Shown here: positions 49,861-63,300 of the stretch, piece after piece
Layout: every line of letters starts with the position of its first letter
How positions within the stretch are numbered: position 1 is the stretch's first letter
Source: Chrysomallon squamiferum
Taxonomy: Eukaryota > Mollusca > Gastropoda > Neomphalida > Peltospiridae
Direction: 5' to 3'
NCBI GenBank assembly: GCA_012295275.1
Contig: CM022665.1
Coordinates: 11,495,976 to 11,559,975, forward strand
Length of the DNA stretch: 64,000 nt
Translations under genes and position numbers: made by a program
The notes under the pieces: generated by a model
Databases searched by the model: none
Told to the model about the DNA's origin: nothing
The model's input: the letters and a program-made list of their open reading frames with translations, nothing else

Positions 49861-51026
49861 ACGCACACACAAGTATACACACAGTCAAATAAAAAAATTA
49901 AATAAAAGCCACCCAAAAAGACGAAAACATAGACTGGGTTGGGATAAGGATTGTTCATTGCACAGTTCTCAGTTGAGGTAATTTTTTGACACCCCACTCT
50001 CTTGTCAGTTCAGTAGGATGAGACAGAGAAAGACTACTGATACAATGAAGAAATGTAAGTGATCATGGCCGATATATTACACACACTGAAGAAATGTAAA
50101 TGTTAAATAGAGTGTGGCCTGACACTTGTTCAGTCATCCTTGACGTTTTTATCACCACCAACAGCTGTATTATTATTTGGCTGTACAATGAGACAGTCTT
50201 TGTCTTTGGCTTTATTTTTTTTTGGTCAGATTTAAAACCATAATTACTATGTATAGTTAAGTTATATTAATTTTTATATGAGTATATTTAAGAGTGTGTG
50301 CACATGTGCATGTGTGTTATGTATCAATCCCTGTTTCCTATTTGCATGGATGGATAGATGGATTTGTAATTTTGTGTATGTTTATATAGATGTATGTGTA
50401 TGCACTATATTATGTGTAACAAACCAAAAAAAAAAAAAAAAAAAATTTTTGGCAGATATTTTACAGAAAATTACAATTCTCTGTATAAATATTTCTGAAA
50501 TGCATTTTTGCCATAGCTTAGATTTGGATTAATGAAAGAAAGAATTAATGAATGAAATAGAACTGGTAAAATATTTAGTAAAAATGAAATACACAGCTAT
50601 TCAGTTAATGAATGAAAGAATGAATGAATGAATAACTGAAAACAAAATATACATACATACAGACACCATATGCATACATATATGCATACATACAAGCAAC
50701 ATGCATACATGCTTATATTCATACATGCATGCTTTCATATATACATATATACATACACACATACAACCATACATATATGTTATATAAATAAAAACAATAA
50801 TAATTTGTACTGCTATGATAAATACAGTAGCTTGTATGTATGTATGTACATTTATTAATGTTCTAATGTAAGTGTCATGTTTAGCTGTGTGGATATACTG
50901 GTGACAGATAAGAAGTCATGTTTATCACATTCCATTCACTAACAAATGGAATATAAAACAAAATTATACTGAATGATTTAAATTCAAAATAAGTATGTCA
51001 CATTCACTTATGTGTAAGTTTATATA

Positions 51027-51201
51027 CAGTCAGCCTGCCTTATCTATAAGTATGTGTTTCCAGGATCTCTTGCAGGACCCTTTTATAAAATAACATAATT
51101 CTACCCTATATATGTTCATAACCTGAAACTCCACCCTCTACTAAGAACTGCCAAAATCTATATAAATCACACTGACTACAGTATTCAAGCACACTGTATG
51201 C
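51027..51201. mobile_element. Tigger-like remnant (candidate)
   Basis: It begins TA|CAGTCAGCCTGCCTTATC and continues with 'gtttccaggatct' and 'gcaggaccc', recalling the CAGTCAGCCCTCCGTATCC termini of Tigger-type MITEs. A possible right end cacactg|TA lies near 51200, but its inverted match is poor, so the extent is uncertain. Confidence 0.35.
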
Positions 51202-53069
51202 ATCCATAAAAATACAGTTTACTGTAAAACCCAAAGAAATCACAATGACTACAGTATTTCTCAATATATAATATATACATGCAAGAAAAACAAATTATAC
51301 CAATTTAGACTATTGAATCTCCTGTTGAAATTTTTGTTTGTTTTTATAATCATTTTTTTATGTTCCCAGAATAGTAACCACAATAACTTTATTTTATTTT
51401 TTATAATGTGCCTTGAGAAAAGATAAAATATTAAAACCAAATTAAAAAATATTTTTTTAAATTATTATTATTATTGTCATGAAATCGATTTCAATTGTAT
51501 ATTCATAAATTACATAATATTATTTAGAAAATAAAAATTAAAACCAAATTAAAAATTATTAAAATGAAATTAAACTGTCAGTCTTTTAAAAATATTGTTC
51601 TCATCCTTGAATGCACTTCCATTTTATATTCATAACATTATTTAGAATAGTAAAAACTGTGATACTTAACAGTCATGGGAAAAGATAAAATATTAAAATG
51701 AAATTACCTGTCAATATATGTTTTTTTTTATTTATAAAGTGTCAGTTCTTTATTGAAAAAACCCACATTATTACTGCTGATTCACTGTTATTTATTCTAT
51801 AATTTGGTATAGAAGCAATAATGATAAATTATCCTAATTTTTACTGTTTTGTGTTACTGAATAGCTGCTACAGATTACTTCTCAGAGTGAAATATTTATA
51901 TTATTTTCCTTTTAAAACATAAAATAAATAATATAGTGATATAAACACACACACACACACACACACACACATTTACATATATTATTACACTGTAGTTACG
52001 GAAACCTTTTCATATTTTGATCAAATGGATTTCACTAAGTTGCAACATTGATGTTGCCATTATTCTGAGTTTTATGTTTATGTGAATGTATACTGGGATA
52101 TTGCAGATATGTTATTGCTAGCAGAATAAAAGAACAAATCAGTTAATATTATTATCGAAAAATAATAATAATCTAAATATGGTGTACTGTTGATTGTATT
52201 GTTCAAGGTTAATTGAAAGCATTTTAATTCAAAATATTAAATACATTAATGATACAGTAAATAAAATACAATAAATAAATTTATAAACAGTAGAATTCAA
52301 TTAAAAATACTACTAACAATAATGTAATTAAAATAAACAAAATGATGTAATTAATAAAATAAAGTAATTAAAATTAATTAACACCATTCAGTAAAATACA
52401 GTATATAAATAACAAAAATGGTGTAAAAAAATTAAAATAATAACATACAAAATAAAATACAAATTTAAATAAAATAAAATAATAATAGAAAAATAAGTAA
52501 ATAAAATTAAAAGAAAAATAATACACTAAAAAAACCAAATAAATGAACAACAAATAAACAAGAAAGCAAACAAATAAATAAATAGTAAATAAAATAAACA
52601 AAGTAATTTAAAAAAGAATAAAAATAAAAATCACAGGAAAAGAAATGGAAGACACAGACTCAGTTATCTATCCACACCATAAACCCAGAAATATTTTTAT
52701 ACCAAACATAAAAATAATCCTCTGCTACCAGAAACAAGTAAAACCCACTTTTATGTTCAACTGTTATAATTTTATGATGATGTTTAGGTGAAAACAAATT
52801 TTCTATAATGGTGGGATTAATTTTTGCTTTGTTATTTATGCAGGGTCACAGAAAGCAAAAATTATTTTTATTTCTGCCTGCTGTTTTATTTACAAGAAAA
52901 TAATTTAAGCATTTGTCAGTTCAAATTTTTTGATGGCTTGGAAAGAGAAAAAATACTAAATTTTATATCTACATTTTTAAATATTATTAATGTTATACCA
53001 AAAAAAATAATAAGAAGAAACAAAAAAATAGGGAAAAGTCTAATAATATAAGAGATACAAACGTGTAGT
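51202..53069. other. AT-rich intergenic DNA without a gene
   Basis: (CA)n at about 51946-51970. The 52250-52640 stretch is almost pure A/T with AATA and AAAT motifs. Nothing coding is supported. Confidence 0.55.
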
Positions 53070-53990
53070 GTAACAATAACGCAATTACAAATACAAAAAT
53101 GAAGTTTAATATTAACACACATTACAAATCCAGAAGTTTAAAAATAATACTCAATACAAATACAAAAATGAAGTGTAATAATATGCATTAGATATAAAAG
53201 TGAAGTACAATAGTAACACACATTCCAGATACTAAAATAATATTTAAAAATAACACATCACAAATACAAAAGTGAAGTTTAAAATGTATCTAATTAAGAA
53301 ACAGTCTAAACATATTCTGCCTTCTTCCAAGTTATATTTTGTTTTCTGAGGTCCAGTCTAAATCTTAAACTAAGTACAACAACAAAACAGGACAGTATAA
53401 AAATAGCTGGAGGCTGCCATATTTCTTTAGTCATCATCCTTTGCTATAGTTTCTTCCTCCTCAGAAAATACAGCTGAACTGTGGACCCTGTATGTTATGA
53501 CACTACAACCTGTTATGTCATAAATCCAGTTTTAAAGAAAGAAAAACTAAACAGAAGTGTTCAAATATTTGATGGCTTAAAACAATAAAAATAATAATGT
53601 GGACGTATAAATAATTTGTTAGACCATTTATTTATACTGCCACAGATAAACTTTAATTATATTATGTGCAGTATTCTAAACTTTATATACAAAACTGAAA
53701 TTTAATAATAAATTACATAAGAAATACAACGGTGAAGTTTATTTACACATTACACATACCAAAATTATGTGCAGTATTTTATACTATAAATACAAAATAA
53801 AATTTTAATAACAACCTACTTTACAAATAAAAAGTGATTTTTCATTACATGTTATAAATACAAAAACTATGTACTATAGTCTGTACTATAAATACAGAAC
53901 CGAAGTTTATTTATAACATATATTACAAATATCAAAATGATGTGGAATAAACGATAAATACAAAATTGATGTCTAATAATAAATATCCCA
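53070..53990. repeat. ~36-bp minisatellite family (ACATTACAAATACAAAAATGAAGT)
   Basis: Copies of 'cattacaaatacaaaa' and 'tgaagtttaataataaca' occur in two clusters, 53070-53290 and 53690-53990, separated by about 400 bp of unrelated sequence. Confidence 0.8.
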
Positions 53991-54229
53991 TATTACAAAG
54001 GCAATAAAATTTAATAATTTATTCCACAAATAATGAGAACACTGTGGTTTAATAACAAATGTCAGTGTTGACAGATAACTCAATTTATTACACTTTGCAA
54101 ACTGGTTGATGGTTTTAGTCATCGTAGGAACAGTGTTGGAGGTCTGACACATGGAATATATTACAGCCCCAAACAACATATAATGACAACACCATTGCAT
54201 TAGGTGACCTTGAGTGTGAAGTAATAAAG

Positions 54230-54520
54230 ATATTTCACACAGAATTTTGTTCTGACAAATATAATTATCCATTGTTTATTCTCTTCTTGTTAAATAAGAA
54301 TAACTCATTTTGTGTGTTGACAGGAAAATAAAAACTACATTTCATACAGAGAAAACTGAAAATATGCTCTGACCAATGTAATTATTCACTGTTTATTTCA
54401 CTTCTGATGAATAGAGAATTAATTTTTTGTGTTGATAGGAAACTAAATAATATTTCACACAGAAAAAGTATGTTCTGACCAACATAGTAACATAATGTTT
54501 ACTTATTTATTTTAGGAAGC
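54230..54520. repeat. ~110-bp minisatellite, about three copies
   Basis: Unit: 'tttcacacagaa', 'tgttctgaccaa', 'taattattcactgtttattt' and 'ttttgtgttgacaggaaa'. Seen near 54231, 54340 and 54450. Confidence 0.82.
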
Positions 54521-54749
54521 TGTAATACAAAGATAATTTATTTTTTGCTATTTGTGTACAAATTTGTTAAATAAATAATTCAGAATTTACAACAATAATG
54601 TGAAATTTTCAAGTGACGCACTGACTTTCAATTAAGCAAGAAATTTGTTTAAAAATATCTTCACACCAGGAAGAAAAATATTAAATTTCAATTTCAAGCT
54701 AATGTTCAAGACACAAAAGCGAAAATGTAATTTAAGGGACTTGTATATA

Positions 54750-55476
54750 CCGTATATACTTGTGTATAAGTCGAATTTTTGGGAGACTATATTAAGGTAA
54801 TATTTGGGGGTCGACTTATACATAGGTAATGCTTTTGTAGCTGTTGCTGAAGAGTCGCCATTTTGACAATTTTTTGCTACGGGATGCATCTGAAATAATC
54901 GCGGTCTTTCAGCTTTTCAAAAATATAATTTTATCATATAAAAAATTTTGAAAAATTAAATAACAAAATCAAATATGAATGTAAAACATGATATTCTTCC
55001 GTTTAATGACATAAAAATACATTTTAAAGTGAGAAACCCGTCAGTATGGCTTTATGCCTTACGGCGTCTTGTAATGATCTAGGAATGCAGACTTCTCTGC
55101 CAAATTGCACTAAATATCAGTCCTAATTTCATAAACAAAACTCACTTGTGTAATTGTAAAGAATTTGGTGAAATAATATTGCATCATATACAATATTTTA
55201 GGGCTACATTTATGATACATTTAGGCTATAGCTTGTGTAATACATGCATTTACGTTATTATGGTATGTTCGTGCAAGTTACAGCTCGTGCAAGTTATGTT
55301 ACAGTAGGCGTACAATGTAGGCCTTCATGGCACTGTCACACTGGTCTAAAAATAGCAACGGTGCCTGGAATCTATAGTCGACTTATACACAAGTAATATC
55401 TAAAATGACGCAATTTTTGGTCTTAAAATACACATCGACTTATACATAAGGTCGCCTTGTACACAAGTATATATGG
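54750..55476. mobile_element. 727-bp TIR DNA element (CCGTATATACTTGTGTA ends, TA flanks)
   Basis: The left end CCGTATATACTTGTGTATAA and the complement of the right end CCATATATACTTGTGTACAA are inverted repeats flanked by TA. Sub-terminal copies of 'gtcgacttatacat' recur inside (about 54811, 55377 and 55436). The interior (54835-55375) is more CpG-rich than its surroundings and has no obvious transposase ORF, so this is a non-autonomous element, family not assigned. Confidence 0.8.
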
Positions 55477-56520
55477 TAATACCAATATAACATGAAACAG
55501 AATCAGTCATGCACAAATTTTAAAAACAATTTTTTTTTTTTTTTTTTACTTCAACACAAAAAAAAACAAACAAAAAAACAAATCCATCACATACATGAAG
55601 GTCTGTCTATTCATGAATTGGTTTTATAATGAAAAGTCTGAGAGTCAGATCTGACTATTCATTATTGAGCTTATTAAAGTAGCCAGTGGTTATTTCAGGA
55701 ATGTTTTCAATTACCTCTCTTGTTCAGAATGATACTGAGACACAGAGACAAATAATAAAAAAAAAAAATCCATCTATTGCTCAGGAATGTTCATTTACTC
55801 TAATAGTTTTGTGCAGTTTTGCTGATAAATTCAGTACAATAATAATAATGATTTTTTTTTTTTTTTTTTTTTAAAGTGATTGCTGGCTGATATATATGTA
55901 TATATATGCAACAAGCAGGATGTGCATGTTTGTAAAACAACAATAAAATTATCTCTGTCTGTGGAGGAGAGATGGGAGTGAAGAGGCAAATAATATCAAT
56001 CATTATTAAAAGATGTTTCTTCAAGCCAGCTATTTCCAGAGGGATAAATGATAGATGGTTAGATGATCTGAGGAAGGGAGACAGGGAACAAAGGAGGGAC
56101 GGTGATCAATAACTGGATGGTGGCACACATCAGTAATGGAATGAAAAGATTAATGAAGGATAGATGGTTTACAAAAGTCAGATACATACATGTCTGTCTG
56201 TATTGCTCTGTGTATGCATGTATTTATATATGTAGTTATATGTGTATGTTTTGATGTTTGTATGTATCTGCTTGTGTATATATGTTTGTATATTTTCAAT
56301 TATTATTAGAACAAACACAAACATACCTACCTACACATATGACACTACTTTGCTAAATAGCAAACTGCTGATTTGTACACACATCATGAACTGGTAAATC
56401 AAATAAGGTCCCAAGACTTGTTAAAAATGTAGTTATCCTAAAAAAAGAAATTAAATGACTGATCCAAGAACATTGGTTTTCATGTCACAAACAGATGTAT
56501 CAGGACGTAATCTGAAGACC
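55477..56520. other. AT-rich intergenic DNA without a gene
   Basis: Poly(T) at 55530-55547 and 55852-55872, and GTAT-rich sequence at 56210-56295. No coding exon. Confidence 0.55.
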
Positions 56521-56524
56521 TCCC

Positions 56525-57380
56525 AAAACAAAATTCAGAAATCTTCTTAGGAATATCTCTCATAAAATAGAAGCCAGCCAGATATTCAAATTAAAATCTT
56601 ATTTGGAATAGTTCTAATAAAACAGAAGTTGGAAACACAAATTCAAATTAAGATATTTAGAGTATCTTTAACAAAACACAAATGATTCTTAAAAATTCAA
56701 TTCAATATAATGTTAAGAATATTTCTAATAAAATAGAAGCCAGACAAAAGATATTCAAATAAAAATCATATTAGGAATGTCTAGAACAAACCAGAAGCCA
56801 GGCAATTCAAATCAGAATGGAAAGAATAATTTTAAAAATAAATAAAATAAAAACACAATCACTATCCAAGAATACATATATAATTCAGAATCTTATTAGG
56901 AATAGCTCAGACAAAACCCAAATGTAGGACAGATGTTCACATCCAAATCTTATTTATATTAAGAATATCCTTAACAAAAAATGACTGAGTAGATATTCAA
57001 ACTAAAATCTTGCCAGGAATTAAAAAACAGATGCCATGCACATGTGCTAAAATCAGAATCTTAGTAATAACAGTAACAAAAGTAAAGTAATAATATTCAA
57101 ATCAATTTCCTATCAATAAAAAACACTATTTATTGTTATACATTTTCAAATCAAAATTTTACTATGATGATTTTCAACAAAACAGAAATCTGAAAATGAT
57201 TAAGAATTTAACAAAATAGAAAACTAGTTATATATTTAAATCACAAATATCCACAACAAAACAGAAGCTAATATTTTACATTTTAAAATTAAATCATATT
57301 AGGATCATTTTTAAAATATCCGTAATAAAACAGAAGCCAGAAATACATTTTCAATTCAAAATCTTATTAGGATCATCTTT
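56525..57380. repeat. ~57-bp minisatellite (ATTCAAATCAGAATCTTATT...)
   Basis: About 13-15 imperfect copies of 'attcaaatcaaaatcttatt', 'aggaatatctctaataaaac' and 'agaagccag', spaced 56-58 bp where regular. Confidence 0.88.
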
Positions 57381-57879
57381 AACAAACCAAGCATGCATAT
57401 TCAAAACTAACTACTTACATTCATAGAATGTTGAGTATCAAAAATCAGTTACAACAGAAGAAAGTGGCTGACTGACAACATCAGAAATCACAGAATTCCC
57501 TTTGATTATTTAAAATAATGATTTGAATGCAATTCATGTCCAAAAAGATCCAACAAAATGAGACTAGAAGTGTTTCCTCTTGCCTAATGCAGACACCTTA
57601 CCTTTGGGACCTTATTTAGTGAAAGTTTATAGTTGAGAACCACAGTATAGATCAGCCCTAAATAGTGTCCTCCTTAACTAACTAATCTCCAGGGATATCT
57701 GCAGATGTGCTTCCTGAATTAACCATATCATCAGGAGTTGAAGCTTTTCAACATTATTTTGGTAAATGTGTTAGAAGACATTTTCTATACAACTGTCTTT
57801 GGTTAAAGTATTATTATTGTAACATATAAAATAAACTAGTTCTATCACCTGGTGACAATTAGAAATATCAGATTGTTAG

Positions 57880-58290
57880 GTTTCTCAGATAATAATAAAA
57901 TATAATCTTGTTATAAACCATATAAACCATCAGTAAATTTATCAGATAGCAGTTAAAAGCACTTGGTTATTAATAAAAGACTTTTGTAAGAAAAATCCTG
58001 TAAATCAGTATTAATAACACATCTATAAAACATTTTTTATTATTATAAACTCTGTATATCAATATCAGTAACCTATTTTATATGATAATTTTGTATTATT
58101 ATACACCTTACAAATCATTATTAATAAGTTGTTTTACAAGACAATAGTTTAAATTTTATTTTTATTTTATAAACCCTATGTACCAGTTATTAATAACTTA
58201 CTTGCATATATATTTTTGTATTATAAATTCAATGCATCAGCATTAATAACCTATTTTATAAGACATTTTTTTTTAATTACATGTTCTTTA
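57880..58290. repeat. ~60-bp minisatellite (TATAAACC..GTATATCAGTATTAATAACC)
   Basis: About six copies of 'ttataaaccctgtatatcag', 'tattaataacctattttata' and 'agacaat'. Confidence 0.8.
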
Positions 58291-58819
58291 TAATGTAACT
58301 GATAACCTGTCAAAGGACACAGTTGGTGGTTTGTTATTGATCCTGTGCGGCTAACAATTAAGGAAACACATTTATCACTTGGGCAGGAGGAAAAAAAGCC
58401 CCATTATTTACTGTATTAACTTATCAGTCATTTAGTCATAAACCCAGTCATTTATTTTCACTTTGTGTTGGCTAGTGACTACATCTGATTGCCCGATATG
58501 TCAAATCAGAGACATATAGAGCCATCACTTTTGGATAATTTTTTTTGTTTTGGAATTTTTTTTTTCCCCAATGATATGGATTAGATCAAAAAGGTATGTT
58601 TTGTAAAAAAAACAAAAATAAATAAATAAATAAAAAAATATTTATGTATGTATTTGTATAATAATAATAATAATAATAGTTTAGTTACAGTACAATGCAG
58701 TGTTGGTCAAATATACAGAATAACTGAAATAAATACAATAAATTAAAATAATTCAATGACACATTTATTACAAACATAAACATGTATTAACCTAATATGT
58801 CAATTGGTGCATCTATAAT

Positions 58820-59560
58820 AATGATATACTTAATTAACAAATTCTAATACTTTATTATATTCATATAAATTGTTATTACATTTAATTAACCAATTCATAC
58901 ACATGATAGACCTATAATATACCTATGTATTATACATATTAATTTAACTTGTCACCCCTGTTATATTCATGTAATTATCATGATAATTGTTTTACATATA
59001 CAGTCAAAAATTTCTTTACCTGCTATATCTGCTTCACAAATGCTTAATTAACTATTCTCTGATACGCTATATTATGATATATCTGTTACATATTTAATTA
59101 ACAATTCTGTCACCCCATATACCTGTTATATTCACGTTTAATTAACAATTCTGTCACCTGATATACGTTTAATTAACAGTTCTGTCACATGATATATGTT
59201 ACATACGTTTAATTAACAATTTTGTCACTTGATATGTCTGTTAGATACATGTTTAATTAACAATTCTGTCATCTGATATATCTGTTACATACTTGTTTAA
59301 TTAACACTTGATACACTTAATTAACCAGTTCTTATCATCTGACATACATATTACATCTGTACTTTTAATTAACAAATCAGTCATTTGATTTACCCGTTTC
59401 GTACATTTTGCACATGATAAACTGATTATCATGTCACATACCTGTTAAAATCACACTTAACCAATTCTGTCATCAGACATACATGTAATATGTATATTTA
59501 ATTAACCAATTCTGTAACCTGCAAAATGCATATTTAATTAATATGATTTATCTACTACAT
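58820..59560. repeat. ~42-bp minisatellite (TTTAATTAACAATTCTGTCA...)
   Basis: About 15 copies of 'tttaattaacaattctgtca' with 'cctgatatacctgttacata', at intervals of 41-44 bp in the best part (59093-59294). Confidence 0.9.
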
Positions 59561-60835
59561 ACACTTACTTACCTGTGTTACCTGACACTGATACACTTAA
59601 TTAATTCATTCCATGTTCATTATTGCTTTGTTCAAGACAGATGATTTGTCTTCATATCATGCTTCGTTACCATTAAACCAAAGAACAAAGAAGGTTTAAA
59701 TATACATTACCCTGGAAATTTTGTCCATAATGATAGTTAAATCGACAATTTCTTGTACTGATTTGGAGATACACACATTCCAAAATTTCAGTAGGTGGAT
59801 TGTTCTGCGAAGTCAAAAAATACGTATTTCAGAGAATACCCTGCACAAAACTAGTGTTCCACAAAAACATAACAATACTTAAAAATTAAGCCAAAGAACT
59901 GCTACATAAGTGTGGATCTATATTAACCAAATTTGTTATTCTTTACTTTCCATTTTCTTAATTTCTTTATTTTTGTTTAATTTTAATTTTTATATTCTTG
60001 GCAAATAAATTAATTATTACCTGACAACATTTAAAAATATATATATATATATTAGAATTAATATCATAAATCATAGTTTTATCATTATTCTGTTTTATCC
60101 ACTAAATCATAATCATAAAATTAAAATAATACTTTTTCTAACCACATTTAATTCTCACTTTACTAAACTTGGTCAAATTCGTCAAATGGCTTGTATCAGC
60201 TTACTAGTTTTATTTACATAATGAAAATTCAAATGTGCCAATAATTAATACTATTGTCTGTTTTTGTTAAGCAGTTATACAGGAACTAGTATTTGATTTC
60301 ACTACTGTTGGAAGTTTATAATGGTTGAAATATGATACTGTTCACACATTACGGACAGTAATTCAGAGCCAGTCACTGCAACATAATGAACAGAATTACA
60401 CTGATTTTCTTCTGTTTTAGATAAGGTGTTAAGAAATGCTGGGATGGTATTTTGTTTCAAAATTAACTGCTAGAAAACTTTTGCACCCTACATTTCTCCA
60501 ATATTTACACTTTAAAAATAATGAAAAAGAGTTTTTTGTTTGTTGTTTTATGTTTGTTTAAATGAGATATATTTAATTTCGGTACTAATTTCAAAAATAT
60601 ACATAAGAACATCATAGTTTTTCATCAGATATACAGATTAATAAACTGAATGAAAGTGTGATAGACTGATCACGTGAAAGGCCGACATTACGGACACAAC
60701 TTTGAGAAGTTATTTAGATATAATATAGCAAGAAAACAAATGTAAATACACAGACAGAGAGATAAAAATAAAAATAACAGATTTATATAATATAATGGTA
60801 TAGAAAAAGAAAGAGAATGACATTTTTATACATAC

Positions 60836-60866
<31 letters not shown>

Positions 60867-61221
60867 AAAATATTACGGACTGGCAAAACGTAAGCGTCAC
60901 GGTAATCGTCAAAGTAAAATTTTGATTTGATCACAGAACAACAATATTTAGCAAAGAAGTAACATTTCGTAACATTTTTTTCCATTATGGCTCACAAACA
61001 ATTATTTTCGGTGTAATGAATTTAGAATACACTAATTTATTTAGTGTATGAATTTCCTATTCATTCGGGAATTCTCGGACATACTCATTCACCTTTACAA
61101 TATGTTAAGGATTTATGAAAAAAAGTTAGATATATAGCAAAAGAGAAAGTTTAAGAAACAAATAGTAAATATTACTGATAAATGTCTCATGCTTATCTGT
61201 GTAACGGAATATGTGCATTCG

Positions 61222-61255
<34 letters not shown>

Positions 61256-61366
61256 TTCACCTTTACGGATTGCAAATAAGGGAAATAAATATGACACCAT
61301 CCAAAAACCGGATGTCGTCTGAACCCAATGAAAATTTGGTCCCTTTGCACGCTCCAATTTATATAG

Positions 61367-61398
<32 letters not shown>

Positions 61399-62320
61399 CA
61401 CACACATTTTGGATGAATACAATAATTTTGCATTGAACAAATAATAACAATATTAATAATAAATAATTTAAAATAAATAAATAAAATAAAATTCATTAAT
61501 TTTCAAATTCCTGAACAAACAAATCAGTAATTATTTTTAACTGTCAAATTAAAATTACTGACAAATAAATTACTTATAAATTTTTATTAATCAGTAACAT
61601 CAATTTCCTAAAATTGACATTACATTGAAAAATGTTTATTTTTAATTACAACTGATAAATACATTGATGGGGGGGGAGGGAAATAAATAAATAAATAAAT
61701 AAATAATAATAAAATTTAAAAATTTTAAAAAGCACTTTAATATTTTATGTTACAGAAAGTTTTAAAAGCATTAGAGCTACAAAGAGCTCTTATTTGCTGA
61801 AGATAAACATTTCTCATCGTAAACGTAATACATTTTCTTCTTTACGTCTTAAACATTATTTTTGTTCACTAATACGAATGAAGAAATGTATTAATTGTTT
61901 TATTTTACAAATATTTATTAATAATAGTAACTGGTATTATTAATTTATTATTTATTTATTACTTATATTCACAATTCATTTTGTAAAATTTATTTTGTTA
62001 TTTTATTTTATTTTAATATTATTTTAATGTTTTCTTTCAGTGTTAAATATAGAGCAATAATAGATTTAAATATAACAATTTTAATTTTTTTTTTTGGCTT
62101 ATTGTTTTTTCCTTAAATTTATTAAATGTTGTAGCTGAAAACATGTAGTGAATTGAGGATTTAACAAACAAAACAAAAACAGAAACCAGAAACAAAACAA
62201 AACAAATAAACAAATAAATAAATAAATTTAAATGATTAAAAAGTACCCTCTACATAATTATAACTTTTAAGTGAATTTTTTTTTTAAATATTATAATAAC
62301 AAAAAAAGTTATATCAAAAC

Positions 62321-62322
<2 letters not shown>
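59561..62322. other. AT-rich DNA with poly(A), (CA)n and (AAAT)n, no gene
   Basis: Poly(A) at 60837-60864 and 61220-61252, (CA)n at 61368-61407, an eight-G run at 61670 and (AAAT)n at 61680-61705. CpG is somewhat more frequent at 60,650-61,320 ('ttacggacactg'-like motifs near 60352, 60688 and 60873), but no exon is supported. Confidence 0.5.

Positions 62323-62395
<73 letters not shown>
62323..62395. repeat. (GA)n microsatellite
   Basis: Perfect GA run of 73 bp. Confidence 0.98.
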
Positions 62396-62398
<3 letters not shown>

Positions 62399-62813
62399 CC
62401 AAAACTCAATTCAAGCACAGTAGAATTTCAAGGGAGACTCCAAAATTAGAGTAGCAACAACAACAAGAAAATAAATTAATAAATAAATAAGTAAATATAA
62501 AGTTATAAAATATTACGTTGTTCATATTAATATAAAAAGTGATCAACGAATTTATGTATTTAAACATTATAAGAACATTAAAAAGCAGATTGGAAACCGA
62601 TATGTGTAACGATATGTTTTTCTTATTGTACGTCTTTGCTTTTTGGCAAGAAAAGAAGCAGTTTATTTCGTGACATCAGAAAACATTATGATGTCACAAA
62701 GATAATCTTCAAATCAATGTACTCATCAAAGACCTTGTAAAAACGAAGCGACTTTAAGAATTCAAAATTGTATTAAATACTCCCAGTGAACGCAAACGTA
62801 GTATCTTACCTTG

Positions 62814-63237
62814 TTTTGTGATGTTCTTCAATTATCTTAATGTCAATAATCTGCTACCACTATTTTTTTTTTTTTTTCTAATTTGTTGAGGCTGTCTGCC
62901 TCATTAGAAACCGTGCTCTCTGAAGCGTCAACGTTGTAATCATCGGTACAGTTACGAAATCAATGAAACACGACGTTACAATTCGAGGTCTTTTTTTTTT
63001 TTTTTTGTCTTCTATTTGGCGTTTTGCAAAATGAGCTTTTCCTTTTGCTTGTTTTATGTATGGCACGTCTCACGACACAACCATCCCATTCAACTTCGAC
63101 CAGAATTGTCCATTCCACGAATGACGCTTCCACTTGGAAATGCCTTTCTCGTGTTTACATTGATTTGCATCCATGTGGTTCGGTCTTGGCATGTTGTCAG
63201 TCGCGCTTCCGAAACAGTGTGTATGTTTTGGGCATCC

Positions 63238-63268
<31 letters not shown>

Positions 63269-63300
63269 TTTATATGGCGTTTTTTTCTCTCTCTCAGATA
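62814..63300 (-). promoter_or_regulatory. Possible minus-strand promoter / noncoding first exon
   Basis: On the minus strand, cacaaaacaag|GTAAGATAC at 62813 is a near-perfect 5' splice site. Sequence on its 5' side (62,880-63,230 in plus coordinates) is richer in CpG and GC than almost anything else in the last 25 kb. Together these could be a first noncoding exon and promoter, perhaps of the GT92 gene 25 kb away, whose coding exon has a 5'UTR acceptor. The link is speculative; TSS and exon start were not found. Confidence 0.25.
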
